Shown here: one piece after another, positions 44,941 through 57,618 of the stretch
Numbering within the stretch: position 1 is the stretch's first letter
Layout of the letters: every line of letters starts with the position of its first letter
Origin: Sequoia sempervirens
Taxonomy: Eukaryota; Streptophyta; Pinopsida; Cupressales; Cupressaceae
Length of the DNA: 64,000 nucleotides
Direction: 5' to 3'
Assembly: GCA_007258455.2 (NCBI GenBank)
Contig: VDFB02254929.1
Coordinates: 248,001-312,000, forward strand
Program-made: the position numbers and the translations under genes
The notes under the pieces: generated by a model
What the model was told of the DNA's origin: nothing
Seen by the model: the letters and a program-made list of their open reading frames with translations, nothing else
Databases searched by the model: none

Positions 44941-45291
44941 ATGTCCGAGATTATGGCAGATGCAGAAATTTTGCCGAATCACGGACATCCTCAAAACTGC
45001 GGAGCAAATTCAGAGCCTGACATTGTTGGGTATCTGAAAAACCGGATATCAGAAATCATCCACCAGTCTCCAGCTGATTCAGACGTTCAGAAGTCCGAAA
45101 ATGATGCTGCAAATCTGACTGTAGGGGATTACAACGCAAATAAAATTATATTCCGAAATGGGTCTAATTCAGCTGGAGATGGGTGTCTGTTTAAAGAGGG
45201 TGTGGGGGCTGGACTTGCAGTGACTGAGAATGAGCGGTTGAAAGGCTATCTCAAAGATACTGCTCAATTGATGATCAAAGAAGTAGACGAG
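44941..45291 (+). CDS. Exon 1 of a host gene, possibly GTE1/GTE6-type bromodomain protein
   Basis: The ATG (context AAAAAGAATGTC) opens a 117-codon exon with MSEIMADAEILPNHGHPQNC, an acidic/polar middle and the amphipathic end ENERLKGYLKDTAQLMIKEVDE, before a GT donor at 45,292. The base composition and codon use are less AT-biased than the flanks, and there is no repeat content. The next compatible exon is at 54,965 (both phase 0). The overall plan, an N-terminal coiled segment with a K(V/E)DE(V/I)-type heptad followed by a KRK-rich linker and an RR..AAxRRM helix, resembles the region before the bromodomain in plant GTE1/GTE6 proteins. The bromodomain itself is not in the window, so the family is tentative. 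Confidence 0.6.
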
Positions 45292-48035
45292 GTACTGAAA
45301 ATTTTATCCCCATTCTTATACATCATAAAATGGCTTTGATAGTTTTGAAAATAACAGAATCTTTTATTTGTAAAGAACACAAGTCAATCTCAAACTTCCT
45401 TATCAGGTCACTTTCATAGATGAAATTCAAATAATTTTTATGTTTTTATTTACTTATTTATTTTTTAATCTGTTCTAGTTTTCCTTCATTTGTGTTGTTT
45501 GTAAGTATATATTCTTTTTTGCTTTCTGAATTTTATAATTGGCAAAAATTTCGGGGAAGATGTAACTTGCATAGAGACCTCAACCTTACTGACATGCGCC
45601 ACTTAAGATATGCAGAACTGTAGTGTTCATAATTACCATTGCGAACTGTGACGGATATGGAAAACGTATTCAATAAAGATACAAGATACATAATTAAATG
45701 GTGATGGCACAGCTGCACAGGTCACGATCTATATTTATATGTACCATGAAGGATAGATGATTAAAGGCCAGGTCCCTATTGTTGGGTTATGTTATAAAGG
45801 GTCAGGTGGCTGCATCACCTGACCAGTTGTGGCAAACCATCTTGTTGGATGTGCAGAGGTGACTGTCTGTATTCTATGGTATTTTTTTCATTAATATGGT
45901 ACGTTTTTCCTCTATTTATTTGTAAATCCAAGGTATTGGAGATAAAAGATCAGGGCCTTACTGGTGGGTGATCCTTGTAGACCGTTGATTTAATAATGTT
46001 TTGTTATAGCCGAATCATTATGTTTTGTCCGTATTAGGTATTGAGGTAACTTCTGATGTTCGGTAGTTGATGGCTGTATAACCAATAACCATATGAATTG
46101 TCATTTAAAAAGTAAGTGTATCTCAGGAAAGGTATGCATGTTTGGACCACCCTGCACCGAACAATTGTAAAGCCACTACCTATATGAGAACATCTGATTA
46201 TCTGGTATTTATTGTGTTCATTATGTTTACTATTGTTATTTATATTGGTGCAATCTGGTAGTGTAGAACCGGTAGCAAACAATGCTATTTAAGGTTGGGT
46301 TCTTATTATCAAGTGATGTTATGCAGGTTACATCTCTACTAGAGAGGATGTAGAATCAGGTGGAACAAATCCTCTTACTGGGTAGTAAGCAGAAGTGAGA
46401 CTATTAAGCTTTTACCTTTGACAAAGCTGGGGTGAATCCTCCTTTTATTAGGTGTAATTGCTCAATCATTGGCATCAGCCGCCTCCAATGTGCAGTGCTT
46501 TAGATTCAGGCGTTTTAGTTAGTGTGGGCTAATGATTAATCACTGATCTTATCAAGGTTGGTAAGTTTCTGGACCACTGGACTGCCCACCTCTAACGACT
46601 GGTGTGTATACCTGCAGCAAAATCTCTTCATAACCAAGCTTTACTTGGGTGTCCTAATAAGCATGGCTTGATGCTTGAGTCCTCAGTCTCAATTTTCACT
46701 GATTTTAAATAGAAAAACGTATCATACTACATTTTTGTAATAAGTAAAGGTAGTTTTGTAGGTCACTGCCAAGCGAGACAGCAACTTGTGTATGAGATTT
46801 CCCTTGTGGAAGACTACAAGGATATTGTTCTTGCATTTATTGTTTTTCCATTTACTTTATATGTTGCCTGTAAATGGCATAAGTACCCTCTGGATTCTAA
46901 CTTCTGCCCCCACTATGGATCACTCAAGCCTTCGCTATTAGGCCTAATAAGTGATATATTACTTTCTCTTCCTTGTTGAAAAGCATTTTCCTCCACAGTA
47001 GTGTTGAAAATTATCGTATATCTGACTCATTCATTGTTTCTTTGTCAACACAATCATGATCCTCAAGGGATGTGTATAGAATCCTATATGCAATTAGGAA
47101 GTCATATTGCTAAATATCTATTGCAATTTCTCTTTTCTCTATCTTGTGCAACTGTAGTTGATGTATACACAGCCCCACGAGGTGGAGAGAAAGAAAGTTG
47201 TAGGAAAAGAATCATTGTCTTAAGCATATGAAAAGCCATTGAAATAGATGTACAATTTGCAATCAACATAACATACCTATAATATTGGCAGTAGTGACAA
47301 ATTCTTTGGTCGTATGATCTTCATCAAATTCAGTTGCTGGCTTTCTTTGACCACATAATAAGGAGCAGGTGAAAATAATAGTTGATTCTGTTGGTGTGGT
47401 TACGTTTAGGACCGCCTAATTTCAGCTGCCACCTTGCGTAGGCATTGGGAATACTTGATTCCATAGCAGCAAAAATCTTATGGGGAAAAAATCGGCAAAC
47501 CAAAAGTATAAGATTTTTTGAAAAATTTGGGAAAAAATTGGATTTAAAAAGAATGTAAAAAATTGTAGAACAAGAGATAACAAACTTTCTTTTTTGAAAT
47601 TGAAAAGCATTTCCATAGCATAGAGATATAGAGAGCAAATAAAATAAAGAGTTTAACTAATGAATTGTAGAAAATAGATTTTTGTAGTTTATACTCATAT
47701 CGCTGATTACATTGCATTGCACATCTTTCAAACTCAAAGCATTACTTCACATTGCATAACTAATAACTAGATGCTGATAGATGACAAAATTTCAACTACA
47801 ATATAGTTTTTTACAAAATCAACCTAAGCAGTTATGCAATTACTTCACATTGCATAACTAATAACTAGGAGCAGCTGCCAATTGCATTTGCTTGTCATGG
47901 CATTCCATGAGACCACATTTCTTTGAGGCATTTTTTCAAAGAGTTCACTGCCTTGTCTATGCTACCACATTTCATATATGTCTACCAAAGCATTTTAGCA
48001 AGCAGTTCACTGCCTTGCTGCTATGGCTAAAAGCC

Positions 48036-48329
48036 TAAAACAGGTGCTTTCGAACAAGCTATGGATGCTTGGAAAAAATCTATCAAAGCATAATAGTAAG
48101 CAATAGCATAGACAAGGCAGTGAACTGTTTGAAAAATGCCTCAAAGAAATGTGGTCTCATGGTGATGGAATGCCATGACAAGCAAATAGTGCATTCCATC
48201 ACCATGAGACCACATTTCTTTGAGGCATTTTTTCAAACAGTTCACTGCCTTGTCTATGCTATTGCTTACTATTATGCTTTGATAGTTTTTTTCCAAGCAT
48301 CCATAGCTTGTTCGAAAACACCTGTTTTA
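48036..48329 (+). ncRNA. Potential hairpin RNA from PPR-derived inverted repeat
   Basis: Arms 48,036-48,173 and 48,191-48,329 are reverse complements over about 138 bp with only two mismatches and one single-base indel seen, around a 17-base loop. If the intron is transcribed it would fold into a long nearly perfect duplex containing PPR-related sequence, the form of a young inverted-repeat small-RNA locus. Expression is not shown by sequence. Confidence 0.4.
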
Positions 48330-48746
48330 GTATGGATTGACATGACATTCCATCACCATGAGACCACATTTCTTGAGGCATTTTTTCAAACAGTTCACTG
48401 CCTTGTCTATGCTATTGCTTACTATTATGCTTTGATAGATTTTTTCCAAGCATCCATAGCTTGTTCGAAGGCACCTGTTTTAGTATGGATTGTAATGGCA
48501 TTCCATCACCATGAGACCACATTTCTTTGAGGCATCTTTTCAAACAGTTTACTGCCTTATCTATGCTACCACATGTGTCATACATGTCTACCAAAGCATT
48601 TTATCAAACAGTTCACTGCCTTGCTGCTATGGCTAAAAGCCTAAAAAAGGTGCTTTCAAACAAGCTATGGATGCTTGGAAAAAACTATCAAAGCATAATA
48701 GTAAGCAATAGCATAGACAAGGCGGTGAACTGTTTGAAAAAATCCT

Positions 48747-48905
48747 ATGTTACCGGGTTCTTCAAAAAAGGATCCCGTGCCCACTCCGGGAGCGGCTTGG
48801 GGAGTGCTTGGGAGCGCCCAGGCAGGCCTGGGTTCTTTGTGGGTCCTTATTGGGCGCTCCCAGGCGCTCCCAGGGTTATACGCTTCAAATCAATACTGGT
48901 TTAAA
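48747..48905. other. GC-rich insert with GGGAGCGCC/GGCGCTCCC words
   Basis: Abrupt GC-rich stretch in AT-rich surroundings with GGGAGCGCCCAGGC and GGGCGCTCCCAGGCGCTCCC, which are partly complementary. It is bordered on the right by a (TA)n run. Origin unknown. Confidence 0.5.
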
Positions 48906-49499
48906 AATATATATATATATATATATACGTTTGTGATCTGTTTTAGGCTTTTAGCTTGTGATCTGTTATAGATCTTCTTGCAAATAGATACAATATTTGT
49001 TTGGAAGCAAATTCCTAGTCAAAACTGTTAATGACAGTATTGAATATCTCCTTGAACTAAAAAAGAATTGTCAATCAAACAACAAAAATAGAAGAAAATG
49101 TGAACATTTGATTCTGAAATTTTGTATAGAAAGAGCACGAATAATATTGGGTTATCTCATAGATATGAGAAAGGGTTAGCCTGTGCAATTCTGATTATTG
49201 CCCCATGTTGTATCAAATATATTGAAGTAGAGTATGTCAAAGATGATGAGTGTTTGTTTTTTAAAAAGATTTCAGTGTTTGCCAATCATTTCATTGGAAA
49301 GGTATGAGAAAAGATATCCAAAATAAAGTCTCTGAATGCAATACTTGTCTAAGAATTTAAAAGAACTCTGTAATGTAGCCATTGCAGGTTTCTCAATAGG
49401 AGTGGTTAGTAATTTCAATGGATTGTATTTCTGGTCTTCTTGTCATAGAGGGCATTAATCTTTTGTATATTTTTAATTTTTTTGCATATGCATATATAC

Positions 49500-49615
49500 A
49501 TATATATATATATACAGCCGTAACCAAACGTACCGTATTTCAGAAAAAAAATCGCCGTACCGGCATACCCGTATCCCATACCCGTGCCCGATCCCGTACC
49601 AGAACCGACAACTTA
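49500..49615. repeat. CCCGTA(C/T)C-rich short repeat
   Basis: CCGTACCGGCATACCCGTATCCC-type words follow a (TA)n tract. The stretch is short, GC-richer than its surroundings and non-coding. Confidence 0.5.
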
Positions 49616-50921
49616 GAAAAAATGCCTCAAATAAATGTGGTCTCACAGTGATGGAATGCCATGACAATCCATAACAATTTGCTTGTCAAGGCACTCGTCA
49701 TGGCATTCGACCACACCATGATACCACATTTCTTTGAGGCATTTTTTTCAAATAGTTCACTGCCTTGTCAATGCTACCACATTTTTCATGCATGTCTACC
49801 AAAGCATTTTATCAAACAGTTCACTGCCTTGCTGCTATGGCTAAAAGCCTAAAACAGGTGCTTTCGAACAAGCTATGGATGCTTGGAAAAAATCTATCAA
49901 AGCATATAGTAAGCAACAAGCTATGTTCTCATGGTTTTTTTTTTTGCGCAAAAATCAGCACAATTTTATTCATTTTTTTTGCAGGTTTTAAATGCATTTT
50001 TTTGGTGATTTTGTAGTTTGAAATGGGAAAAAATCGTTGACCAAAAAGTCAAAGAATTTTTCAAAAATCAGGGAAAAAATTGTCCAGCCTGCCAATTTTT
50101 TAAAAATCGCGATTAATCGGGATTTTTTGCAGATTTATGCTTCCATGCTTGATATAAGATCTCAAGTGGCTGTCCTTGTTGGAAAGTGGGTAGTGAGAGC
50201 AGTGGATAGTATTGTGTCATGGCAGATTTTATTCCATTATTGAATTCAAGACGCTGTGTGTGTTCAGGGGATAGAAGGTCCTTTTAGCTTTGTGATATAA
50301 TTTGCAATGCTAAGGCATTTATACTTCCAGTTTCTGCTCCACTTAGAAGAGTGTGGGCCCTGTGCAATTGGTTTCTATCTCAATTTTGTTGTCTATTCAT
50401 TCCTGTGCTTTCTTGAAGGGGCCTCTCCTTGGGGACCAGTTGGATGATCAGGTATGGCTGTGAATTTCTATGGCACTCAATTCAATTGACTGCTATTATG
50501 TAGAAAGAAAATTTTTCTTTTCACTTCTAATCATCCTTTCCCAGCTAAGATTAGTTGAGGATTTTTAAGCAGGATTTGGATTTGTTTTTCAAAGTTGCGT
50601 TGAAAGGCTTTTGATCTTCCAGGCCACAACCCAGATATTAGCTTGGCTGGATTTTCTTTTCTGTAATTTGATCGTTAGAAATTAGAATGATATAATGTTT
50701 TGTCTCCTTTTGGGATAGTCTTTAAAACAACAATATTTTCTCTGAATATGGTAATAGTTTTATCCAAAATTAAGAAATTTATGATAATAATTAAATCAAT
50801 AAATCATAGCACAATACCCAAGGAGTCAAATCATGAATTCCCCAGTAAAACTTGCAAATCCACTTAATTCAAGGACCCTGTCCCTAACTCAATAGTGACA
50901 ATACCAAGGACCCCGTCCCTA

Positions 50922-50926
50922 GAATG
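50922..50926. repeat. Left target duplication of solo LTR 1
   Basis: GAATG immediately before TGTAATG. The right side has AAATG (52,847-52,851), four of five bases matching. Confidence 0.6.
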
Positions 50927-52846
50927 TGTAATGTCCCCTTCTCGAGCATGATCTTCTCAGATGACCGTTGGCCTATTCTGGAGACCCGTAGGCTACTCAG
51001 ACGGTTTGATTAGGGTTTCTTGTGTGGAGGTTGCAATTGCTCGTGAACTGGTGATTGAACTGCGGATTCCTTCTGGGTTTTCTGTGGGTTTCGCAGTGAT
51101 ATGTTTCTCTTGGCATTCTGAGCACTTTCTGGAATTTACTATTTTTAGTAAAATCTATTTTTGGTAGTGGTCCTTTTGTTCTCGGCACAGTTGACTTTCC
51201 TCTTCAATTGACTCAATTGGTTTATTCAGATTATGGTCTCGGGATGCAGTTTCAGAGAGATAAGTTCATTTCACTTAAATAACATTATATTTTAATGTTA
51301 TATTTCCCCTTGGCCTAATCTCTTAACTTAATGTTGTTTTAAAAAGTGGTCTTTTAAGGGTGGTGCCATCATTGAGATTATTTTATAATTATTAAGGTTG
51401 AATTAAAGCCTTAAGTTGGACGCCATTATTAAAGTGATGGATTTAATTAAAAGAAGTCAAAATTGAAGCTTTGAAGAAAGGGACGCCATCTTTTGGGGAT
51501 TAGGGTTTGACTCTGAAAAGAAGATTAGGGTTTCGAGAAGGTCAACGGCAAATTATAAAAGGAAGCCTTTGGTCCTCATTTCAGCATCTTTTGTCTACAG
51601 GAATGTTATGCTGCCGGTTTGGCTTTGGGATTGCTTCGAGGAATGTAAGCCTCCTAGCTTGGCATTGCTTCTTGCTTGAAAGATAGCAACTAGTGGTGAG
51701 ATAGTCTAGTTTTGAGTGTTTTGTAGTGGATTTATGTATTGTAGTCAGTGTGTGGTTTTGTAGATCAGTTTATGCATATTAGAGAGTTTCAGGAATTGCA
51801 AATTCTTCATAGCAGATTGCTGTTTTCATTTATAAGTCAAAAAATACAAAAAATATCATTCTGGGCATTGTCTAGATCTCTCAGTCTGAGAAGGTCGAAC
51901 CTTTTCCTTGAGTTTCAGATTCTTTAGAGAAGCATTTAATTTTTAAAGAGAAATCGCCCTCTTGCTGGGCCGTACCACTTGCTTTTGTCTTGAAAATCGT
52001 GCATAATTAATATAGGGTCTTTTGATTGGGTTTCAGTGTTAATCTTGGTCGCCATTAGCCTAGGATCATATTGCATTCTGTCTCATGAAATTTGAGTGAA
52101 TCTGGAGAGAGTTGTGTGCAAAAAAGTGAGTTTCAGGGCTGCTGTTCATGCATGGGAAATCGGGACTGTCATAAATCAGATTTGTCAAATTGATCTTTAC
52201 AGTGGTTTTTGATCTAAGCTTTATTAACCTGTGAAGAAGATTCAATATATTGTTGCAGCTTTATTCAGCTCTCGGTTCACGTTCACAGCAAGGCATTCTC
52301 TATCATTTTGTAAGCTGATAGTAGTACTGGCAGCAGTTCTCAATCTTGCTCAATTCTGATTTGTAATGCTTATCTTATATTTTCTGAAGTTGCTTGTAAT
52401 ATCTTACATCTCCGCCCTATGGTAGCTCCTTTCCCACTCCGGGTTAGAAAGCACATTCTGGGTGTTGAGATACTTTCAGCATTCTAGCTTATTTCCCTTC
52501 AAAGCATTGTAATTCTTAGCACTCCGCCATATGGTCGCCTCAATTCCATACTGGATTGGGTAAGACATACTTGGTGTTGAGTTTTCTTTCAGTACTTGTA
52601 GTGTAGAAGATCCTCTGACCATATGCTCACCATCATCGGCGCCATTCTTGGTTAGAGTTGCTTCCAGTTCTGTTTCTGCATTCAGATCCTCTGACCAATG
52701 CTCACACCTTGCCCACATCGGGATCCTGGTGTACATTCTGGTTAGAGTTGCTTCAGCATCGTTTGGTTTAGATCTAACCTTAATGGGTGCGTTTGTTTGT
52801 AAACTATTATTGAAAATTTGAAAAAAAATTGGCTCGGAATATTTCA
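50927..52846 (+). mobile_element. Solo LTR 1, 1,920 bp
   Basis: Begins TGTAATGTCCCC and ends GGAATATTTCA, matching in both ends and in internal words the LTR at 59,165-60,969 (opposite strand). It contains a TATA box (TATAAAA, 51,554-51,560) and tandem CTCCGCCATATGG-like units near 52,400-52,600. No second LTR or internal coding region is present, so it is a solo LTR from recombination. The superfamily cannot be told without the internal genes. Confidence 0.8.
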
Positions 52847-54964
52847 AAATGTCAAAGGTAGGAAAAGACTGTGTCCCTTCAAACCTTAGCTCAGCCTGTG
52901 AACCCGGACCCCATCCTGTTTGCAAGTAACCTAGAATTCACAATTGATAGCTTGATGTATTTGCTAGACTAGACTATTGCTGGTTAATATTTCTTGATGG
53001 ATTGACACTTCAATCCAATAATAATAATGATATGCTTTAATCAATGATTGCTGTTGAAATCTATTTTTTGCAGTATATTTTATTACTGCCTCCGTTAGCT
53101 ATTTATTTCTCTTTTTTACTTTATTGATATGATGAATGATGATCCTCCAAATGATTTGTTCTCTCCTTTTTATATCCTTAAATGAAAGGGAGTCACCTCT
53201 TCATTGAGACTTTTACCTTTGCAAGGGATACAGCCCTTCATAACTTAAGCGCTGCTTTTTGGTTAATTTATCTACATGCTGTTTGGTAATCGCTGCCCAC
53301 TAATAATCCTTAATTATTCTTAGTTGCTCCCTTTTTAAATAAATCGCTGCCATCTAATTTCTTTGTCTTAGTCTGTCCCTTTTTAAATAAATCGCTGTCA
53401 TTTAATTTCTTTGCTAAGGGTAAGGACAGCAATCAAGACTTTATAATTGTGCAGCTCTCTTAACATGGCGGAGGCATGACATGTAACTCTTTCATTAAAT
53501 TAATTAATATAGAGTGCATTTAAATACACTTCATCCTCTGCTAGAGAAGGATGTGTGTTGCCTTTAAATGCAACTGGAAAAAAATGAATGCTCTATTATT
53601 TGAACAGGTTTTACAACATTCTGATTCTTATATAAAAATACTTCGCTTTTTGTTTAAAAATTTTGGAGGTGAAATGATGCTTATTATTTACAATTGTACA
53701 TTATTAATTTACTTAAAAAATATTTTCTTATGGATGGATGTGCATGGCAATCAAATTCGTTTCTGACTGAATTTTAGTATAGTTACTTAATCGGACTTTA
53801 TTAATTACTATATATTGTATGATTTTGGTAGCTCTTCCAGATAGGATTAATGTCAAATGATCTGTGTAATGTTGATAAATAATCCGGAAGATAGTAAATA
53901 TTGCATTAGAGAACTGCTGATCATGTACCATTGACAAAAAAGGGTGGTTGAGCTTGAAAGGACAATCCCAAAATTTCTGCATATTCTATGGCTGGAATTC
54001 TGTAAAATTTGGACAAAATTTACTCATAAATTATAATCCTATTTGGTAGATGTGAGATTTCAGATTAATTCATGAAATCATAACCCAGAAACTAATGACT
54101 TGAAGCTATTTACTAATAACCTAGTTGCTCAAAATAAAACTGACACAAAAGTAGTAATTGGACAGAACTTGGCTATTCATTTAGTAAGTGCTTAAACAAT
54201 AAATGCACTGAAGTTACAATTATAGAAACTACAAGGAAGTAGAAAAGGATGATAACTCATGACAACTTCCACTCTAGAAAAAGAAAGAGATCAGGATGTT
54301 TGCTAATACTTTCTACACTACTAGAGAATATCAATTGCAATACTAACTGAAGTGATTGTAAAGTACAGAGAATTTAGAGTAATCAAAGTTTCATATAAAG
54401 GTAGTGTTTGATACAGTTTGCTCAGTACAAGGAGGACAAGAATTTCTATACAATGCTGCTACCTTAAGATAAGACTTTCTATTTGAGTGACAAGACTTTT
54501 TGGAATTCGTTGACACAACTGCCAACAATTGAACTTCAAGTCATTATCTAACTACCCTAATGCTGACAAGGATTAACATATCAATGCTGGATTACAAACA
54601 AAATATTATTTATTTCAACTGTCTTCAGAAAATAGATGACGATGACAACTCATTCTCCAGAATTAGAAGCATGAAATATCTAAAGATATTTACCTAGGAA
54701 ATAAATTGACATTCTACCTAAGTAAGCTTAAGCTAAGGCATAAAATGCATAGCACCAACAGTGGAGCAGGAAAATCTCCAGTTTGGGCAGGCCATTAGCT
54801 AATCTTCTGAACAATATTACTTCACAGGATAATTGTAACCCATTCATCGTATTTTGTATGATTATAGTTCTGAATGACTTCCTCAATTGGGCTTTCTTGG
54901 CAATTTGTGTTTGCTGTAATTTGACCAGTCCATAAAAATTAATGATAAATTCTAAGTATATCAG

Positions 54965-55165
54965 GTGACAGAACAAGTTCTTCATGTGTGTCGCATGCGT
55001 ACAAGTTTGAAAAGGAAGAGATCCAAGGCTGCTGTATCTTCAAAAAATGCAGACAGAGGGAAGGGAAGTAGGAAGCAAAGAATGCTATTTTTGGCTCGTT
55101 CTGAGGCTGCTCATAGAAGGCGTATGGCAGATGTCTTCCGAGAGTGCAGTTCTATTCTTAAACAG
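54965..55165 (+). CDS. Exon 2 of the candidate host gene
   Basis: A 67-codon exon between TATATCAG and GTATAT: VTEQVLHVCRMRTSLKRKRS, then a Lys/Arg/Ser linker (KNADRGKGSRKQRM), then LARSEAAHRRRMADVFRECS ending in SILKQ. The phase matches exon 1 exactly. In GTE1/GTE6 bromodomain proteins a short EA..RM..L...F..I(L)(R/K)Q helix sits just before the bromodomain. The end of this exon agrees with that, and the bromodomain should start in the next exon. That exon is not within the window, so this is partial and the name is tentative. The rest of the gene would continue beyond at least 8.8 kb of intron. Confidence 0.6.
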
Positions 55166-56649
55166 GTATATTTTTACTATCTATATTTTCCTGTCTTCTT
55201 TCTCTTTTCTAATGCATTTTTTTTTTCCTTCTATCCTTTTTTAGACTCTGTTATGCTACTTAATGTGGATGATTTCCAAACAAATGCAACAAGGAACATG
55301 CATTGTCTTGGTTTCCCATATGTGGAGGTAGAAGTGTTGTTTTTGGTGTTTTTGCAGCAAAATCCTCTAATCATTTGGTTTTGAATTTCCTTTCTTTATC
55401 TTACCCACACATTAAATTAGGAGCCAGCATCAAAAGTTGCTTGATATGGATCAGAAACATTATTGCAGATAAATGTGTTTTTAATATATGACTTGATTGA
55501 AGAGACGAATGCAGGGAGAAAGTGAAATAAGTTTGCAGTTTACCAAATATCTGTAACCGATAAGGCTATATGAAATCAAATCAACTATACTTGACTAATG
55601 TAAGTTGTAACAGTGTTTTATAATTCACCTTTCTCTACTGAAAAGGTTACTATGAGCAAATTACAATGTAGTTTAGTTTTGGGTCAACTGACTCTCATGT
55701 CCACTCAATGCTGTTATTTTCTCTCTAATAACATGGAATATATGGAATCTGCACAAGTTTTGTATATGTTGGAAGACTTTGTTTGTGACTGTATTTCAAT
55801 GTAAATTCCATACTCTGGAGGTTGATATTCAAATTACTATCTTAAAAGTAATATAATGGTGAATGCTTGGTAAATTATCCCAAGGTTTATACAACATTAA
55901 AGGAAGCAAATGAAGCAATATACAAGTCAAATATACACAAGAGATAAATTTATGTGGGAAAACCAGCAAAAGGACATTCACATTTGTATTGTTTAGGAAA
56001 TTACCCAATACAATAGGTCTCTTTTACACATGGTCTCAATCTATAAACTAGCAGCGTATAACCTGCCAATGGGATTTCACACTTTTTGGTTCAACCACAT
56101 ACAAAAACATCCAACCTTTACCAACCTTGACACATTCGTATGGATAGATAGATAATATATAGACACAAAACCATCCAACAAGGAATTTTAATTGCTTAAC
56201 TATTTAACTTCCACATAGAATATCAACAATCATACAATCATCCCATGACCATGTCATGATGTCAGCATGCCACACATTAAATGGAACATGACTCTCAACA
56301 TGAGTAACCACCACACATAACAAGCCATTGCTGCCTATACTCGATCAAAGGTTATTGACCCACTTTACTTGAATTGCGTAAGTGCCTTCCTACACTACAA
56401 CCAAACATTGCCCATTACTTGCTGTAGGAGAGACAAAATTCTAATGAACTATAGTTGTTTGTGGTATCTATAAGAATCTCTTAGAACATCACTATGGTCG
56501 TGGTCGTCATCACATATACTCCAACTTATAGTGAAATACCTTTAATTATGTAGTTGTGAGTCCTACCCCAAATGACTTGTGGTTGGATGGCAATACCGAA
56601 CTTTAACAAGTCTCCTTGCAAATCAAAACACCTGAAACTCACTGCAACC
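55166..56649. other. Putative next intron or downstream non-coding region
   Basis: No exon was recognised. Small ORFs (55,303-55,491 and 55,613-55,804) have no known domain. Nothing else was seen except AT-rich unique-looking DNA. Confidence 0.4.
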
Positions 56650-56985
56650 CATAGTTGGAAAACTCGGACTCAACAAAAACTCGCCAAGCCCAAAAATCTC
56701 GACTCGACAAAACTCGGGGAAAACTCAACAACTTAAAAAATTGCTTAAATTTCTTTAGAAACACATTTTTTTGCAAAGTTCAATGACAAGATGAATTCAT
56801 TGAGTCCATAAATGAGTACAAATTTGTTTTCTATTAAATTTGATTGATTTTAATGCAAATTGATTACAAAATCGCATTCTCATGCGGAATCTTGGTGGCT
56901 GAAAGCCTGATTGTTTGATACAAATTACAATAGATAGCTGAAAATGTAAATAGTAAAACTAAAAGTAAATACTAAATGCAACATT

Positions 56986-57522
56986 TTACACCTTCCTTTT
57001 CCCTAATCTACTCAAAGCTAGGGAAGAGGTAGATGCTCTAGTCCTGCGAGCAAGCTGTGGCTCCTCGGTTGGCATGGAAGGCAGTGGTTGAGGCTGGACC
57101 TCCATCCTAGAAGTAACTGACATTCGCAATGACTCCTCATCCTCATGAATGTCTTCCAACCCTACATCTCCTATTGCACCCACATCCTCCATTGCTTGTC
57201 TCTCAAAATCAAGAATCTTGTCTGTGATAAACAATGGAGGTTGTTCATCTCGCCTTGTCCAATCATTGTAAGGATCTATCTCATCTAAATTAATAGTATC
57301 CTGTGATTTGTCCTCTACCCTTTTTGTGCGCAACCAAAGGTTGTATTGCACAAAGACAAGGTCATTGAGGCGCTTTTGAGCTAATTTGTTCGCCTTCGTG
57401 TGAATGGCCTCAAATAAGCTCCAATTCCGCTCATAGTTGGATGCACTACAAGGTTGGCGTAGTATGCGGAGGGCAATTCTTTGGAGTATTTCCACTCCAA
57501 CTTTTCCACCAAGCCTCTGCAA
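56986..57522 (-). pseudogene. hAT transposase C-terminal (dimerisation) exon
   Basis: Reads VEILQRIALRILRQPCSASN, YERNWSLFEAIHTKANKLAQ and LNDLVFVQYNLWLR, the hATC dimerisation domain (L...A...L..P(C/A)SAS..ER.WS.F). The canonical Ala-Trp-Trp just before it is visible in another frame (GAGGCTTGGTGGAAAAG), so a frameshift lies near 57,500. It ends with an acidic region and a basic tail (SRLGKRKV). The acceptor TTTTTTTGCAG lies at the 5' side (about 57,520). Confidence 0.85.
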
Positions 57523-57618
57523 AAAAATATATTGAAGAGTTAGAAAACAAAGTCAAAACACATTTTATCAAATTATATAATGCATGTGAAATAAACTTAA
57601 AGACTCCCAATTTTATAC

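Larger units (their letters stand above)
47890..49900. repeat. Cluster of PPR-derived direct and inverted repeats
   Basis: At least seven copies of a segment of about 140 bp derived from a PPR gene (GGCATTCCATCACCATGAGA, CTTTGAGGCATTTTTTCAAA, CAGTTCACTGCCTTGTCTAT) occur in both orientations: 47,893, 48,036 (inverse), 48,191, 48,345, 48,493, 48,638 (inverse), 49,618 and 49,700-49,900. The minus-strand translation VDMYDTCGSIDKAVNCLK, then KEMWSHGDGM, is a PPR repeat. Confidence 0.85.
45292..54964 (+). other. Candidate 9.7 kb intron of the host gene
   Basis: The donor GAG|GTACTG and the acceptor TATATCAG|GTGAC join two open frames in phase 0. The intron holds low-complexity DNA (45.4-47.9 kb, short ORFs only), PPR-derived inverted repeats (47.89-49.9 kb) and a solo LTR (50.9-52.8 kb). 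The remaining stretches (50.05-50.9 and 52.85-54.96 kb) have no recognised features. Introns of this size are common in gymnosperms. Confidence 0.5.
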
